Assembly: GCA_030562195.1 (NCBI GenBank)
Contig: CM060200.1
Location: 15,066,001 to 15,130,000, forward strand
Source: Nipponacmea schrenckii
Taxonomy: Eukaryota > Mollusca > Gastropoda > Lottiidae
DNA length: 64,000 nt
Direction of reading: 5' to 3'
Of the stretch, positions 1 to 9,439 are shown piece after piece. Numbering within the stretch: the stretch's first letter is position 1; the number at the start of each line of letters is the position of its first letter. The position numbers and the translations under genes are program-made. Under the pieces are notes generated by a model. The model made no database searches and was not told where the DNA came from. It saw nothing but the letters and a program-made list of their open reading frames with translations.

Positions 1-1203
1 GTTGTTGATGTCCGTAATGGGTTTTGGCACGTTGAGTTGAGCAAAGTAGCTATTTAACGACATTTAGTACAATCTGGGGAAGATATAGATGGTTACGAAT
101 GCCATTTGGAATAAGTCCTGCCCCTGAAGAATTTCAGAGAAGAATTCATCAAGCTATAGAAGGTTTAGAAGGTGTGCATGCTATACATGATGATATTATT
201 ATACATGGCAATGGTGAAACTGATGAGGAAGCAAACGAGAAAGAAACATTAAGCTGAATAAAGATAAGCTAAAACTGCGACTTAAAGAAGTATCTTATAT
301 GGGCCATGTATTGTCGAATCAAGGGTTGAAAGCAGATCCTGAAAAAAGGCGATAGAAAGAATGCCCCGTCCTGATGATAAGAAAGGATTACAGAGAATAT
401 TAGGAATGGTAAATTATCTTCATAAATCCGCACCATGCTTATCGGATGCCACAGAACCACTACGAGACTTAATTAAAGATGAAAATGAATTTATATGGAA
501 TGAAGTACACGACAAATGTCTTGACAGAATAAAAAATATTATTGTCCAAGCTCCTGTTCTGAAGTATTTTGACAAGAACTGTGAAACAACTATTCAATGT
601 GGTGCGAGTGATTTTGGACTAGGCGCTTGTCTCATGCAAGAAGGACAACCTGTAGCTTTTGTCTCGAGAACATTAACTAACACTGAGAGAAATTATGCCC
701 AAATAGAAAAGGAGTTACTTGCTATTGTATTTGCTATGGACAAATTTGAAAACTATGTTTATGGACGAAAAGTGTCAATCGAGTCGGACCATAAACCACT
801 AGAAACCATTTTGAAGAAGAGTTTACCAAGTGCACCTAAAAGATTACAGCGAATGATGCTTCGTTTACAGATATTTAAGAAGGGATCACTATTATATTTA
901 GCTGATACTCTAAGTAGAGCCTGCCTTTCCAGAACGGAAGCCAAGGAAAACAATTTTGACCAAATTATGATGATTGATAATCGAAGTGAAATTGAAAAGG
1001 TAATAGAATCTGTTGATGCCTTAGTCTATTTGCCGATGTGTGCTGAAAGAGTTCAGAGAATCAAAGAAGCAACTTTGACTGATCCGGCAATGATAACTTT
1101 AGCTCGAGTTCATAAAGGATGGCCGATGCATAAAACTAATAATCCGAATAATATAAGAGACAATTTTCTATTTATAAGAGGGTTATTATTGGAGAAAAGC
1201 TGA
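1..1203 (+). pseudogene. Gypsy-A pol fragment: reverse transcriptase, RNase H, start of integrase
   Basis: This is the 3' half of a Ty3/Gypsy pol polyprotein, which copies element RNA into DNA. The window edge cuts the reverse transcriptase. Positions 1-57 and 60-243 are in different frames. They show the MPFGISPAPEEFQR motif and a degraded catalytic box reading IHDD. From 361 an open frame of 280 codons covers the RT thumb, the RNase H-like domain (GLGACLMQ, QIEKELLAIVFA, SDHKPLE) and the first residues of the integrase linker. The RNase H aspartate in the DAS-type motif is replaced (CGASDFGLGA). The frame stops at 1203, just where the integrase zinc finger should begin. The next readable piece is the polyprotein tail, so the integrase core has been deleted. 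Family call is firm; the element is dead. Confidence 0.88.
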
Positions 1204-1204
1204 A

Positions 1205-1513
1205 GTGAAGTCCAGAGTGAATATTAGATCATATTTGATAGAAAGTGAAGATGGAGTAGTTTATAGGCGAAATCGGAAGCATTTGAGATTAACCAATGAG
1301 AATCAAAATGAGGTAATATATGATGATGATTTCTTTGATGAACCAGTTGGAAATGATCATAGAGAGCAACCTCAGATTGATGATAATCCCGATTTTGTTA
1401 ATCCAAATCTAATGCCTATCCCTCAATCCGCTAGAAACAATTATCATATGACTAGATCAGGTCGAACCATTAAGTCAACTAGGCAAAATGATTTTTATTA
1501 TACACCCACATGA
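1205..1513 (+). pseudogene. Gypsy-A pol C-terminal tail
   Basis: An open frame of 102 codons in a different frame from the RT/RNase H piece. RSYLIESEDGVVYRRNR followed by KHL matches the conserved end of Ty3/Gypsy integrases, where a Tyr-Arg-Arg-Asn-Arg stretch precedes an acidic tail. It ends in a typical TRSGRTIKSTRQ basic motif. Because it directly follows the integrase linker, about a kilobase of integrase (zinc finger, DDE core, chromodomain-like part) has been lost between 1200 and 1205. The stop lies at the edge of a pearl-like repeat, so the natural 3' region of the element continues beyond that insertion, at about 7200. Confidence 0.75.
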
Positions 1514-2085
1514 AAATGTGGACGAATATTGCCATCACCCCTGTCTTCCGTCGGTCCGTCCATCCGTCCGTCCGTCAACAATTACTTGTGAACGCGATAC
1601 AGGCCAGAGTTTTTATCCGATTTGAATGAAACTTGGTATGTGTATTCATCTTGATAATATCTCGGACAAGTTCGCGATTCCAGATGTCGGTTTATAAGTT
1701 TGGGCCCTTGATTAAATGAAAAAACGTTAAAATTTACTTGTGTACGCAATAGAAGCTGTAGTTTATATCCGATTTGAATGAAACTTGGTATGTGTATTCA
1801 TCTTGATAATATCTCGGACAAGTTCGAAAATGGCACGATTCCAGATGTCGGTTTATGAGTTATGGCCCTTGATTAAATGGAAAAAACGTTAAAATTTACT
1901 TGTGTACGCAATAGAAGCTGTAGTTTTCATCTGATTTGAATGAAACTTGGTATGTGTATTCATCTTAATAATATCTCGGACAAGTTCGAAAATGGCACGA
2001 TTCCAGATGTCGGTTTATAAGTTATGGCCCTTGATTAAATGAAAAAACGTTTAAATTTACTTGTGTACGCAATAGAAGCTGTAGT
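1503..2085 (+). repeat. Pearl-like core-repeat element, left part (three and a half ~155-bp units)
   Basis: It starts with a small palindrome (CACCCACATGAAAATGTGG), then a GTCCGTCC-rich stretch. Tandem units of about 154-163 bp begin near 1579, 1733, 1896 and 2055, each with ACTTGGTATGTGTATTCATC and CCAGATGTCGGTTTAT motifs. The same units resume at 6795-7165, after the Polinton remnant. The right end near 7190 carries GTGGGCGTAT, the inverse of the left end. A similar header starts another array at 37885. The plan of short inverted ends, a header and tandem ~160-bp core repeats is that of bivalve pearl elements, which are thought to be Helitron-related. The family name is inference from architecture. 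Confidence 0.7.
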
Positions 2086-3387
2086 TTTAGTAGTATTATA
2101 GTATAATATTCGATGGCCTTTGTTTTTATAACCAAGATATTCTATAACAATTGTTATCTCTAATTGAGGTATATAATTAACATTTTTAGGTAAATGATTT
2201 GACCGTGGCAATTCTGTTACACTTTCTATTTTAAAACGTGCAAAGCAATCTCTACTTTCATTATTTTCTTTTATAAATATGGGAACTGTTACAAATGCTT
2301 TATTTACTTGAGATTTATGGATATCAATTGAAGTAAAAATATTATCAAAATCAAAATAAAATCTTATATGTTCAAATTCTTTCCATTTCAAAAATGTATA
2401 TTTTTTTCTTCCTTCCTTTTGTAAATCCTTATTATTTATCAAATTTACACTTAGTGGTTTTTCATTTGTCATTAATATCAAATCTAGGAAATATAAATGG
2501 TATTCAGTAACGAGAAGTGGTATTTCTTTTCTATTAACTATACTATTTACTAATACGTTAGTATTATCAAAAGTTATTTCATATTCCAATCCATCGACAA
2601 AATCTGTATCAAGTTTAATTTCGATAGGTTTTCTGTTTTTACTACTATCTACAGAAAACGTCCTAACCATTTCGTTTTTTCCTCCCTTTGTTATTGTGAA
2701 CATTTTTACTTTATATAGAATTACATTTGGTATACGTTTTATATCTTCATTTTTAATTACTGATTTTATTTTCAATTTAAAAGGAAATAATATAGTAATA
2801 GCCGTTCTAAGATTACCTGCCGAATTCAACTCAAATTTTGCAATGTTACTTTTCTCAAAAACAGCTTTAAATTTAGATGGTTCAATTAATCTTCCTACAT
2901 ATTTTGCAATAAATCCATACTTTTCTAAAATACCATCATTAAAGGGTAAAGTAAAATAAGTTTCTTTAGGTAGAAACTTTTTATTAATTTCTTGAATCAT
3001 TTTTTCATTTTTTATGTTTCTTGTCTCAAGTTTTCGATCTAATTGAAATATAAATGATCTTAGTCTCTCTAACTGTGCTTTGTCTACTACATTAGCCAAT
3101 TGCTGTTCGATATAGGTTTTAATTTCTGTTAGTTCATTGTTATCATTTAGTTTAGTTTCTAGATCAGATAATTCTTGTTTTAATTTGTCTTCGCTTATAC
3201 CTGGTTTGATATTAGCTATTAATTGTTTTACATTTGATTTTTGTTTGGTAATTTTATCATCTACTTTGGTTATTAATAAATTTAAATTTTGTAACTGAGT
3301 TTTATCGGCTACACTAACTAATATTTGTTGAATATAGGTTTTAATTTCTACTAGCTCGTTGTTATTATTAGTTTCACATTTAGACAA
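2035..3387 (-). pseudogene. Fibre-like protein, coiled-coil repeats and C-terminal head domain
   Basis: A 450-codon frame. About residues 1-130 continue the coiled-coil repeats of the neighbouring upstream frame (motifs KTQLQNLNLLIT, NIKPGISEDKLKQEL). From residue 145 onward comes a repeat-free, beta-rich region beginning TYFTLPFNDGILEKYGF that I do not recognise. It could be a distal head or knob. The arrangement of anchor, long repetitive shaft and globular C-terminus is that of phage and adenovirus fibres, and Polintons are virus-like, so attachment is the likely former role (inference). The last codons run into the adjacent core repeat, so the true C-terminus may have been lost. A break near 3390-3530 separates it from the N-terminal half. 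Confidence 0.6.
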
Positions 3388-3533
3388 TTCTTAGACAATT
3401 CAGTCTTTCTTCGCTTATACCTGGTTTAATATTATCTATTAGTTGTTTCAAATCTATTTTCTCTTTTGTAATTCTATCATCTAATTTGGATATTAATGAG
3501 ATTAAATTCTGTAACTGAGTTTTATCAACCACA

Positions 3534-4295
3534 TTAACTAATTGTTGTTGAAGTTTTAATTTCTGTTAGTTCATTGTTATCATTTAGTTTCGTCTCTAGA
3601 TAAGTTAATTCTTGTTTTAATTTTTCTTCGCTTATACCTGGTTTAATGTTACTTATTAGATCTTTAACATTTGATTTTTGCTTTGTAATTTTATCGTCTA
3701 GTTGAGATATTAATAAATTTAAATTTTGTAATTGAGATTTATCAACCACATTAACTAATTGTTGTTGAATATCGGTTTTAATTTCTGTTAGTTCATTATC
3801 ATCATTTAGTTTCGTTTCAAGATTAGCTAATTCTTGTTTCAATCTTTCCTCATTTATACCTGGTTTAATGTTACCTATCAGTTGTTTAATATCTGATTTT
3901 TGTTTTGTAATTTTTTCGTCTAGTTGTGATATTAATAAATTTATTCTGTCCAACTGAGTTTTATCGACTATATTAGCTAATTGTTGTTGATAACTTTCTA
4001 GTTTTTTATGAATTGAATCTAAAAGTTTTTGATGATTTTCTAATTGGTTTTTACTATCTTTATCTACTACAGTTATTTTTTGATGTAAACTTTGAGTTGT
4101 TTGACTTAAATAAGCTTTATTTATTGCATCTTTTTTCTGTTGAGGAAATCTTAAATTAGTTATTTTGAAATTATTCATATCTATATCACCTTGAAGTGTG
4201 TCTCCAGTTTGATCTACAAAATATGGTTTGAATTTATTAAGCGTTAATGTAGGAGCTTCATTCTTTAAGTTTCCTAGACCAAATTTATTTGCCAT
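3534..4295 (-). pseudogene. Fibre-like protein, N-terminal anchor and shaft repeats
   Basis: A 253-codon frame starting MANKFGLGNLKNEAPTLTL. Residues 33-65 hold TGDTLQGDIDMNNFKITNLR followed by a DAINKAYL motif. This closely resembles the repeated loop found at the base of many phage tail fibres (M-N-N-x-K-I-T-N-L ... D-A-x-N-K-x-Y). After residue 100 come copies of a 74-residue coiled-coil repeat (KPGISEEKLKQEL, ETKLNDNNELTEIKT). At DNA level these give a ~222-bp tandem repeat across about 3060-4010. The frame ends at 3534 in a frameshift and the same repeats continue in other frames to 3060. Repeat expansion and contraction probably made these breaks. It sits immediately downstream of the protease gene. 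Confidence 0.65.
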
Positions 4296-4299
4296 TTTT

Positions 4300-4757
4300 T
4301 AAACAAGATTTAATACTATTTGTTCAAATGGTTTACCTAAACTTAATTGATATAAAACCCAAAGTTAAAGTTGTCCACAAAATTTATCTCCTGGTTTTTG
4401 AATTTGAAAAGTAGAACATTTTATTGGACCATAGTTTAAATCAATAATTTCTTTAGTTGGATCTAATCCATATGAATCAAAAAAATACATTGAATCCCCT
4501 TTGAATAAAGCAGAATGATGGACGCCTTTTTGATCTGAAGTATGGATATTAGTTATAGCACGAAACTTTGTTTTATTTTTTAGAGATGATATTTCATCAC
4601 GCATACAGTAGTAAAAAGGCTTTATGTTTAATTCTTCTGCCCATCTGATTAATTGAAAATTTGTGGTAGTATCAGTTCCGTATTTTTGTAAGAATTCTTC
4701 GAATGTAATCATTTTAAAAATCAGTTTTTGAAGTTCGTTTTGATAAAATCTACCCAA
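4300..4757 (-). pseudogene. PRO: Adenain-like cysteine protease of the Polinton
   Basis: Homologue of the adenovirus maturation protease family (C5), which in Polintons is believed to process capsid proteins. Catalytic positions are visible in the expected order: histidine in GVHHSALF, acidic partner in YFFDSYGLDP, glutamine in FQIQKPGD and cysteine in KFCGQL. The frame has 130 codons, against about 200 usual for the family. An in-frame stop falls three codons after the catalytic cysteine, and readable family-like sequence continues to about 4301, so the C-terminal helix is cut off. It lies between the integrase upstream and the fibre gene downstream on the same strand. Confidence 0.85.
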
Positions 4758-4780
4758 GATTTCTTCACCGTGTAAATCTA

Positions 4781-5304
4781 CTAAACTGTAAGTTGGTGGT
4801 GAAGTTTTATTAATTTACTTTTATATTTATAAATACGAACTCTATCACCAACTTTAAATTTGAGTTTAATATTTAAATTCTCATTTTCAAAATTGTTTTG
4901 TGTGTTAATTGATTTTATAATATCTGGATTTTTTGAAGCTTCTGTAGGAGTAACTTTTATAGATGAATGAATTTTATTATTATATTCATCGACAACAATA
5001 GGTAATATTTTAAGCCATTTTTGAGAATTCAATTCTGTGAACTTTTTGAATAATTTGTTTTTTAGAGTTCTATTAAATCTCTCAATTACTACAGCTTTAC
5101 CTTCGTTATTTGTACTGTAAATTTCAAACCCTAAAGATTTCATATTGTTATTATAAAATTCTGTTCCTTGATCTACCCATAACTTTTTGGGTTTTCTATG
5201 TTTCATTATTGTTTCAAATGCTTTTTTAACAGTTAGACCTGTTTTGTTTTTTAGAGGAATAACCCAAGCGTATCTGGTATATAAATCTATAACTGTTAAG
5301 TATA
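4781..5304 (-). pseudogene. INT: Polinton integrase, catalytic core and C-terminal part
   Basis: Retroviral-type DDE integrase of the Polinton class. The first aspartate lies in VIDLYTRYAW (about 5270-5300). The second lies in WVDQGTEFYNN. The glutamate lies in VIERFNRTLK. A basic C-terminal region follows (FKVGDRVRIYKY). All three catalytic residues survive. The gene is split: the N-terminal part lies at 6200-6330, beyond an inserted block at 5305-6210. The annotated Met at 5206 is only the first ATG inside the fragment, since family-like sequence runs upstream to the insertion edge. The last codons (about 4781-4800) look out of frame. Integrase next to protease is the normal Polinton order. 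Confidence 0.85.
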
Positions 5305-5417
5305 GGTTAATGGTCGAAAGTTTGTCAATAAGTCTAATAATGACCGTTGATGAGGACCGAAGGTCCGAGTTATACGGTCATTATTAGACGCATTGACAAA
5401 CTTGAGATCCATTAACC
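5305..5417. repeat. Foldback repeat, ~45-bp arms
   Basis: The left arm starts GGTTAATGG and includes AAGTTTGTCAAT and GTCTAATAATGACCGT. The right arm is its complement with a few mismatches. The centre is itself a small palindrome (GGACCGAAGGTCC). In single-stranded form it would be a near-perfect hairpin. Its left edge coincides with the point where integrase homology stops. Confidence 0.8.
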
Positions 5418-6080
5418 AACTTAAAATACAGATTAACAAAAAAAACCAGCTCACTATAAACTCACTAGAGTTTTATTTACAAACAAAACCTGAAATCAAA
5501 ACGTTTAAGCCCTTTAGTACAAGAATCATCCATATTCAGACTATGTGTCAATAACAATGAACCAACCAATATGGCAGCACCTGATGTTTCGAAAAAAGTT
5601 TCATTGTTGATTCTTTAATACTTATATAAATCAAAAGTAAAGATGTTCTAATGAATGGGAAAACTTTGATAGTTTGTCTAATAATTCCCGAATTAACTCA
5701 TAATCGGCTTAATTACGTTGGAAATACCTAGCTAACATCTACCAGAACTATCCATAAAACACAGATGGACCTTCCTGTGTCCACATAACGTTAAATAAAT
5801 TATGAATGCACGAAATAACAATGAAAAAATGCATAATTTATCAATTGGTAAGCTTATTTGACAAGATTTGAAATACAACTTTAATCGATGCTGACAGATT
5901 TCGCCCTAATGAATAATTAATTATCTTTTTCATTTGAAAGTAAGGATTTGAAGATAAACTTTAAGTTTTAATTGGACGTAACATTGAACACTATACATTT
6001 TGAAACCTGGATTAGTTCTCTCAATAAAGTATGAGTGAATTTAATGTGAGTAGCAGTCAGTCTAATTCCCATTCGTTATG

Positions 6081-6142
6081 GGCAAGTGGCTGATATTAAG
6101 AGTCCAATATTGACTTTAATATTGGACTCTTGGCCACTTGCC
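6081..6142. repeat. Foldback repeat, ~25-bp arms
   Basis: GGCAAGTGG plus AGAGTCCAATATT on the left are mirrored by AATATTGGACTCT plus CCACTTGCC on the right, with one arm carrying a few extra bases. The loop is only about 5 bases. It lies about 60 bp inside the right TIR of the insertion in the integrase gene. Confidence 0.75.
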
Positions 6143-6210
6143 AGTACCAATATGTTGGATATTGGTACGCAAAAAACAAAGGGTGACATCACATCTGTAT
6201 TTTAAACAAT

Positions 6211-6726
6211 ATTTATAACCTCTTTCTGGGGGCATATTAATTAAATCAGCTGACCATATATCGTCTTTGTTGAATACTTTCACTTTTAAAAAGTTTTTAG
6301 TTTTTCTGAATTCTTTGTGAATTTCATCTGCTAATCCCATACCTAATTTCATTTTTGATTTTAATAATCTTATGATTAATGCTCTTTCAACCTTTTCTCT
6401 AAAAGTGGGATTTGGAATAGATTCTAATTCTTTAATCATTTGTTTGTCTGCTTCTTGTCTAAATTGTAAGTCTTCATTTCTGTATAGTTTATCCTGTTTA
6501 AGTGCAGCAGCATCAACTCTATTAACTGGTTCTTCACCTGGTTTTGGATTATCATTTTCATCCAATCGTAAATCTAACCTAGTTCCCGGACCAGTGTAAT
6601 TATGACCTGGGAAATGTTTCTCACCTTTATATTTAGCCCATGAAAACCGGGAAGTTTAGTTAGAGATTTTTGAATGTCTCCTGATCCGAAATAAGTTGTA
6701 GGGGAGTGAATGTTTATTAAAGACAT
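6211..6726 (-). pseudogene. Phospholipase-A2-like domain running into the integrase N-terminus
   Basis: The probable start is the ATG at 6724-6726 (MSLINIHSPTTYFGSGD). One frameshift near 6640 separates it from a long frame. That frame reads HNYTGPGTRLDLRL and then NRVDAAALKQDKLYR, the Ca-binding loop and active-site helix of the parvovirus/Polinton PLA2-like family (Y-x-G-P-G ... D-A-A-x-x-H-D). The catalytic His-Asp pair here reads Gln-Asp, so lipase activity is unlikely. The same frame continues, without a stop, into HKEFRKTKNFLKVKVF and DDIWSADLINM, the conserved N-terminal part of Polinton integrases. It breaks off at the insertion. The join of the two domains may be natural or a deletion product. 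Confidence 0.65.
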
Positions 6727-6794
6727 TTTTTGGTTATTTAAAAGGGAGGGCGGGTGGGCAAATAGTAGTTTATGAGCTTACAGATATCCGGTAG

Positions 6795-7195
6795 CTCGGA
6801 GCGGAGCGAAAATGGCATGATTCCAGATGTCGGTTTATGAGTTTTGGCCCTTGATTAAATGAAAAAACGTTAAAATGTACTTGTGTATGCAATAGAAGCT
6901 ATAGAAGCTATAGTTTCATCCGATATGAATGAAACTTGGTATGTGTATTCATCTTGATAATGTCTCGCCAGATGCCTGTTTATGAGTTATTGCCCTTGAT
7001 TAAATGAGAAAATGTTAAAATTTACTTGTGTACGCAATAGAAGCTGTAGTTTTTATCCGATTTAAATGAAACTTGGTATGTGTATTCATCTTAATAACAT
7101 CTCGGACAAGTTCAAAAATGGTGCGATTCCAGATGTCGGTTTATGAGTTATTGCCCTTGATTAAATGACAAAAACATGGAATATTCTGTTTGCTA
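6795..7195 (+). repeat. Pearl-like core-repeat element, right part
   Basis: About two and a half core units in the same orientation and register as the copy at 1503-2085, ending with GTGGGCGTAT near 7197. That is the complement of the header at 1503-1512 and so probably the right terminus. One unit has a local duplication of GAAGCTATA (about 6895-6912). The Polinton remnant separates the two halves. Gypsy 3' sequence, a polypurine tract and an LTR follow. Confidence 0.7.
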
Positions 7196-7402
7196 GAGTG
7201 GGCGTATGTTACCTTGCCTGGCAAGCTATCTTTACTATTAGAATTTATGTGTTTGAAATATTTTTGTTCATGCTAATTATGTTCTGTGCAAAATGCTATG
7301 TTGCTATGGTGAAATAATCTTGCTTGGAAATTGCTGTATAAATCATAGTATTTTGAATTGTCATGTTTGATCATAATAGTTCCAAAGTTTGGATCTTTTG
7401 TT

Positions 7403-7587
7403 GAAAGGGGGATGTGACGATATTAGGCTTAGATGTTTAGGCTAAAGTGCTATTGAGTGTCTGGATAAAAGAGACTATACGATAGATCAAGATAAGATAA
7501 CTCTGTGTATTGTTGTTGTAAGAATGTCTGCCTGAATAAATTTATGTTTGAATCCACTTGAATATTATTACGTTAGCAAACGTAACA
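7403..7587 (+). repeat. Gypsy-A polypurine tract and 3' LTR
   Basis: GAAAGGGGGA (7403-7412) is a textbook plus-strand priming tract. It is followed directly by TGTGACGATATT, and the block ends CAAACGTAACA at 7587. The ends TGTGACG and CGTAACA are near-perfect 7-bp inverted repeats with the canonical TG...CA. The length is 175 bp, short for Gypsy but acceptable. No second copy is seen, as expected because the 5' LTR would lie left of the window. Orientation and position fit the 3' end of the plus-strand pol at 1-1513. Linking them across the nested insertions is inference. Confidence 0.65.
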
Positions 7588-8124
7588 TAAACTATGCATC
7601 CTTTAGGAATGAACATCCAAGTTGACTTCCAGATTATACTCTTTGTTATACAATACAACAATACAGCTGGTTGCAACCGTGGAATTATTGATGATAGGGA
7701 ATTGCAACGTAGGAACTAGGATAGGTTCTATACAAGCACTGTAGACAAACTCTTATACTGAAGACAAGCTAGCGCTGCCTTATGCGATTGTACTTAGTTG
7801 TTGATGAAAGGCTCTCTTTTTTCGTGATAATTCCAAACTCCAAATCCAAATATATACAACCACTTTATTTACATTCAATAACTAGGTTTGAACTAGAAGG
7901 CAAGATGTACCATAAACCTCCCTTTACTGTCTAGATCCGATGTGGTCAAACCCTAGCCAAAGAATGCACGAATTTCCTTATCTGCCCCTGTATTTATTCC
8001 TAGTAAAGGTCCTTTGTCTACGTTTCCCTTGTCTGTTCAGTTTAATCCCCGTCCAGCCGTTACGTTTGAAATGAAACTACTCTATTGATAAGTTAAACCC
8101 AAATTACTATAGCTTACTTCCTAG
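7588..8124. other. Intergenic, nothing recognised
   Basis: No open frame of note, tandem repeat or element end is visible. It lies between the Gypsy-A LTR and the hypothetical gene, so it could hold that gene's promoter or upstream exons. Confidence 0.5.
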
Positions 8125-9426
8125 TTGAATAGCCCATTGTGTAAAAGCCCTATGTCGAGAAATTCTTATAGTCCACTCCACAGTCTGGTAATGACTTCAT
8201 TTGATAAGAGGCTGCGAAAGTTTGAAGAAAATAAGGGTATAAATGAGAAAATGTGCAAAACCGAATCTTTAGTAAATTCGTTTGAAGAACGGCTCAGTAA
8301 AGTGGAAACATCCCATTCTTTAGAGGAAAGATTAGGTAAGCTTGAAAGATCCAATTTGGACGAGTCTAGAGCCAGTACTTCACAAAAGCTGAATATACAG
8401 AAACATTCCACTCCAAAAATTAATGTTAACAGAAAGCGGCCAGTGTTTCAGGTACGTAGAAAAGTAGAAAATGTTGTTGATCATGAAGATGATGACGAAG
8501 ATGATGATGATGATGGTGATGTTGATTATCATAAAGATAATGATGATGACATTTGCAATGACTTTGGTGATGCCGATGTGGTAGGTCCCCAGAAAAAGAT
8601 TCACAAACGTGTCATACCTAAAAAAATTGGACGACCTACATGAAGATGTTCGCCAGAAAATCCTGAAGTCGGGAATCAAGATAACCAATGATCCCCAATC
8701 CAAGTTGAGTCAGGCTCAAAATGCCTACATTGTATACTGGTTCACAGAAAGATCGCAGCGATCACCCGTAACAGGTAAGTAACCCTATCCCAACACTAAT
8801 GAATTTTTTCAAAACTCTTTTTGTTGCCTTTAATAATTACAACGAATTACGTTCATTTCGTACCCGGGTCATATCCCACATTCTGTACAATTTCGTAACC
8901 AAGTCCTTTCGTAACCTGGTCATTTCGTACCCACAATTTCTATCATTTCGTACCCAGTCAATTCTCATAATTGTTCATTCGCGTCTAATGAAAAAATAAA
9001 AAGCAACAGTCTCTGCTAATCTTCAACAACGTGGACAACTCGGTCACAGACTCAAAGGAGATGGTCAAAGTAAATAAAATAAGATAACCATAGTAAATAT
9101 TTTACATATTAGGTTGGTAAGTTTATATTAATAATCTGTATTCATTGTTATTCTTGTTATATATATCTCTAATTGTTTACTTCAGATTAATAATGATTTT
9201 CTTTGTAATTCCAGGTAAAGTGTCATACGGACAAGATCTGGAGGCATCCTGTATTAAAAATAAAATATGGTTTGCTGGGTGGAAACCTGTCCGAATAAAA
9301 AATTCGCTCACATCATTCCTGGGTGAGAAACTTAAAAATCTCATCAGGAGATTAAATGAGAAAAACAAAGAAAAGAATAGCCTCTTGTTAGAATTTGACT
9401 CTTTGTTAAGTCGAGGTACATCATAA
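8125..9426 (+). CDS. Hypothetical two-exon gene fragment with an acidic linker
   Basis: I do not recognise the family. Exon 1 (from about 8125) encodes a charged, coiled-coil-prone stretch (FEERLSKVETSHSLEERL) and an acidic run rich in Asp (about 8482-8560). A frameshift or stop at about 8640 moves to the frame reading LHEDVRQKILKSGIKI, which ends at a good splice donor (ACAG/GTAAGT, 8775). A good acceptor follows (TTTGTAATTCCAG, 9213). The second exon reads KVSYGQDLEASCIKNKIWFA, then a Lys-rich coiled coil ending RGTS and a stop at 9424-9426. The pattern of donor, acceptor and terminal exon suggests a real or recently dead gene rather than chance frames. Exon phase across the intron was not fully verified. 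It could also be a domesticated or unknown element gene. Confidence 0.4.
8847..8965 (+). repeat. Degenerate CATTTCGTACCC repeat in the intron
   Basis: CATTTCGTACCC-like words recur at about 8850, 8880, 8901, 8925 and 8945 at irregular spacing, with some reading TTTCGTAACC. It lies within the putative intron of the hypothetical gene. Confidence 0.6.
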
Positions 9427-9439
9427 TTTGATTGAAAAT

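Larger units (their letters stand above)
5305..6210. mobile_element. Insertion inside the Polinton integrase gene
   Basis: About 0.9 kb with no coding potential interrupts the integrase between the GYKY motif (about 6205-6216) and the first catalytic block (about 5300). A perfect 13-bp inverted pair, TTAAAATACAGAT at 5421-5433 and its complement at 6193-6205, probably marks the ends of a ~785-bp MITE-like element. A 113-bp foldback at 5305-5417 lies outside that pair and a second foldback (6081-6142) lies inside it. Two insertions, or one element with complex ends, are both possible. I cannot define a target-site duplication. The interior (5440-6075) is AT-rich with no recognisable gene. Confidence 0.6.
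2086..6780 (-). mobile_element. Polinton/Maverick (adintovirus-type) remnant
   Basis: A block of minus-strand reading frames that together are diagnostic of a Polinton or adintovirus: a PLA2-like domain, a retroviral-type integrase, an adenain-like cysteine protease and a long fibre-like coiled-coil protein. DNA polymerase B, packaging ATPase and capsid genes are absent, so this is a fragment of a 15-20-kb element. It interrupts a pearl-like repeat, which continues on both sides. Clean long terminal inverted repeats are not visible. The left junction starts AGTAGTATTATAG, while the right junction near 6780 is unclear, so one or both ends may be deletion scars. All genes carry stops, frameshifts or insertions. 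Confidence 0.82.

Noticed and set aside
8380..8703. Minus-strand frame opposite the acidic exon, rich in Ile
   Set aside because: It is the shadow of the GAT/GAC-rich plus-strand exon.
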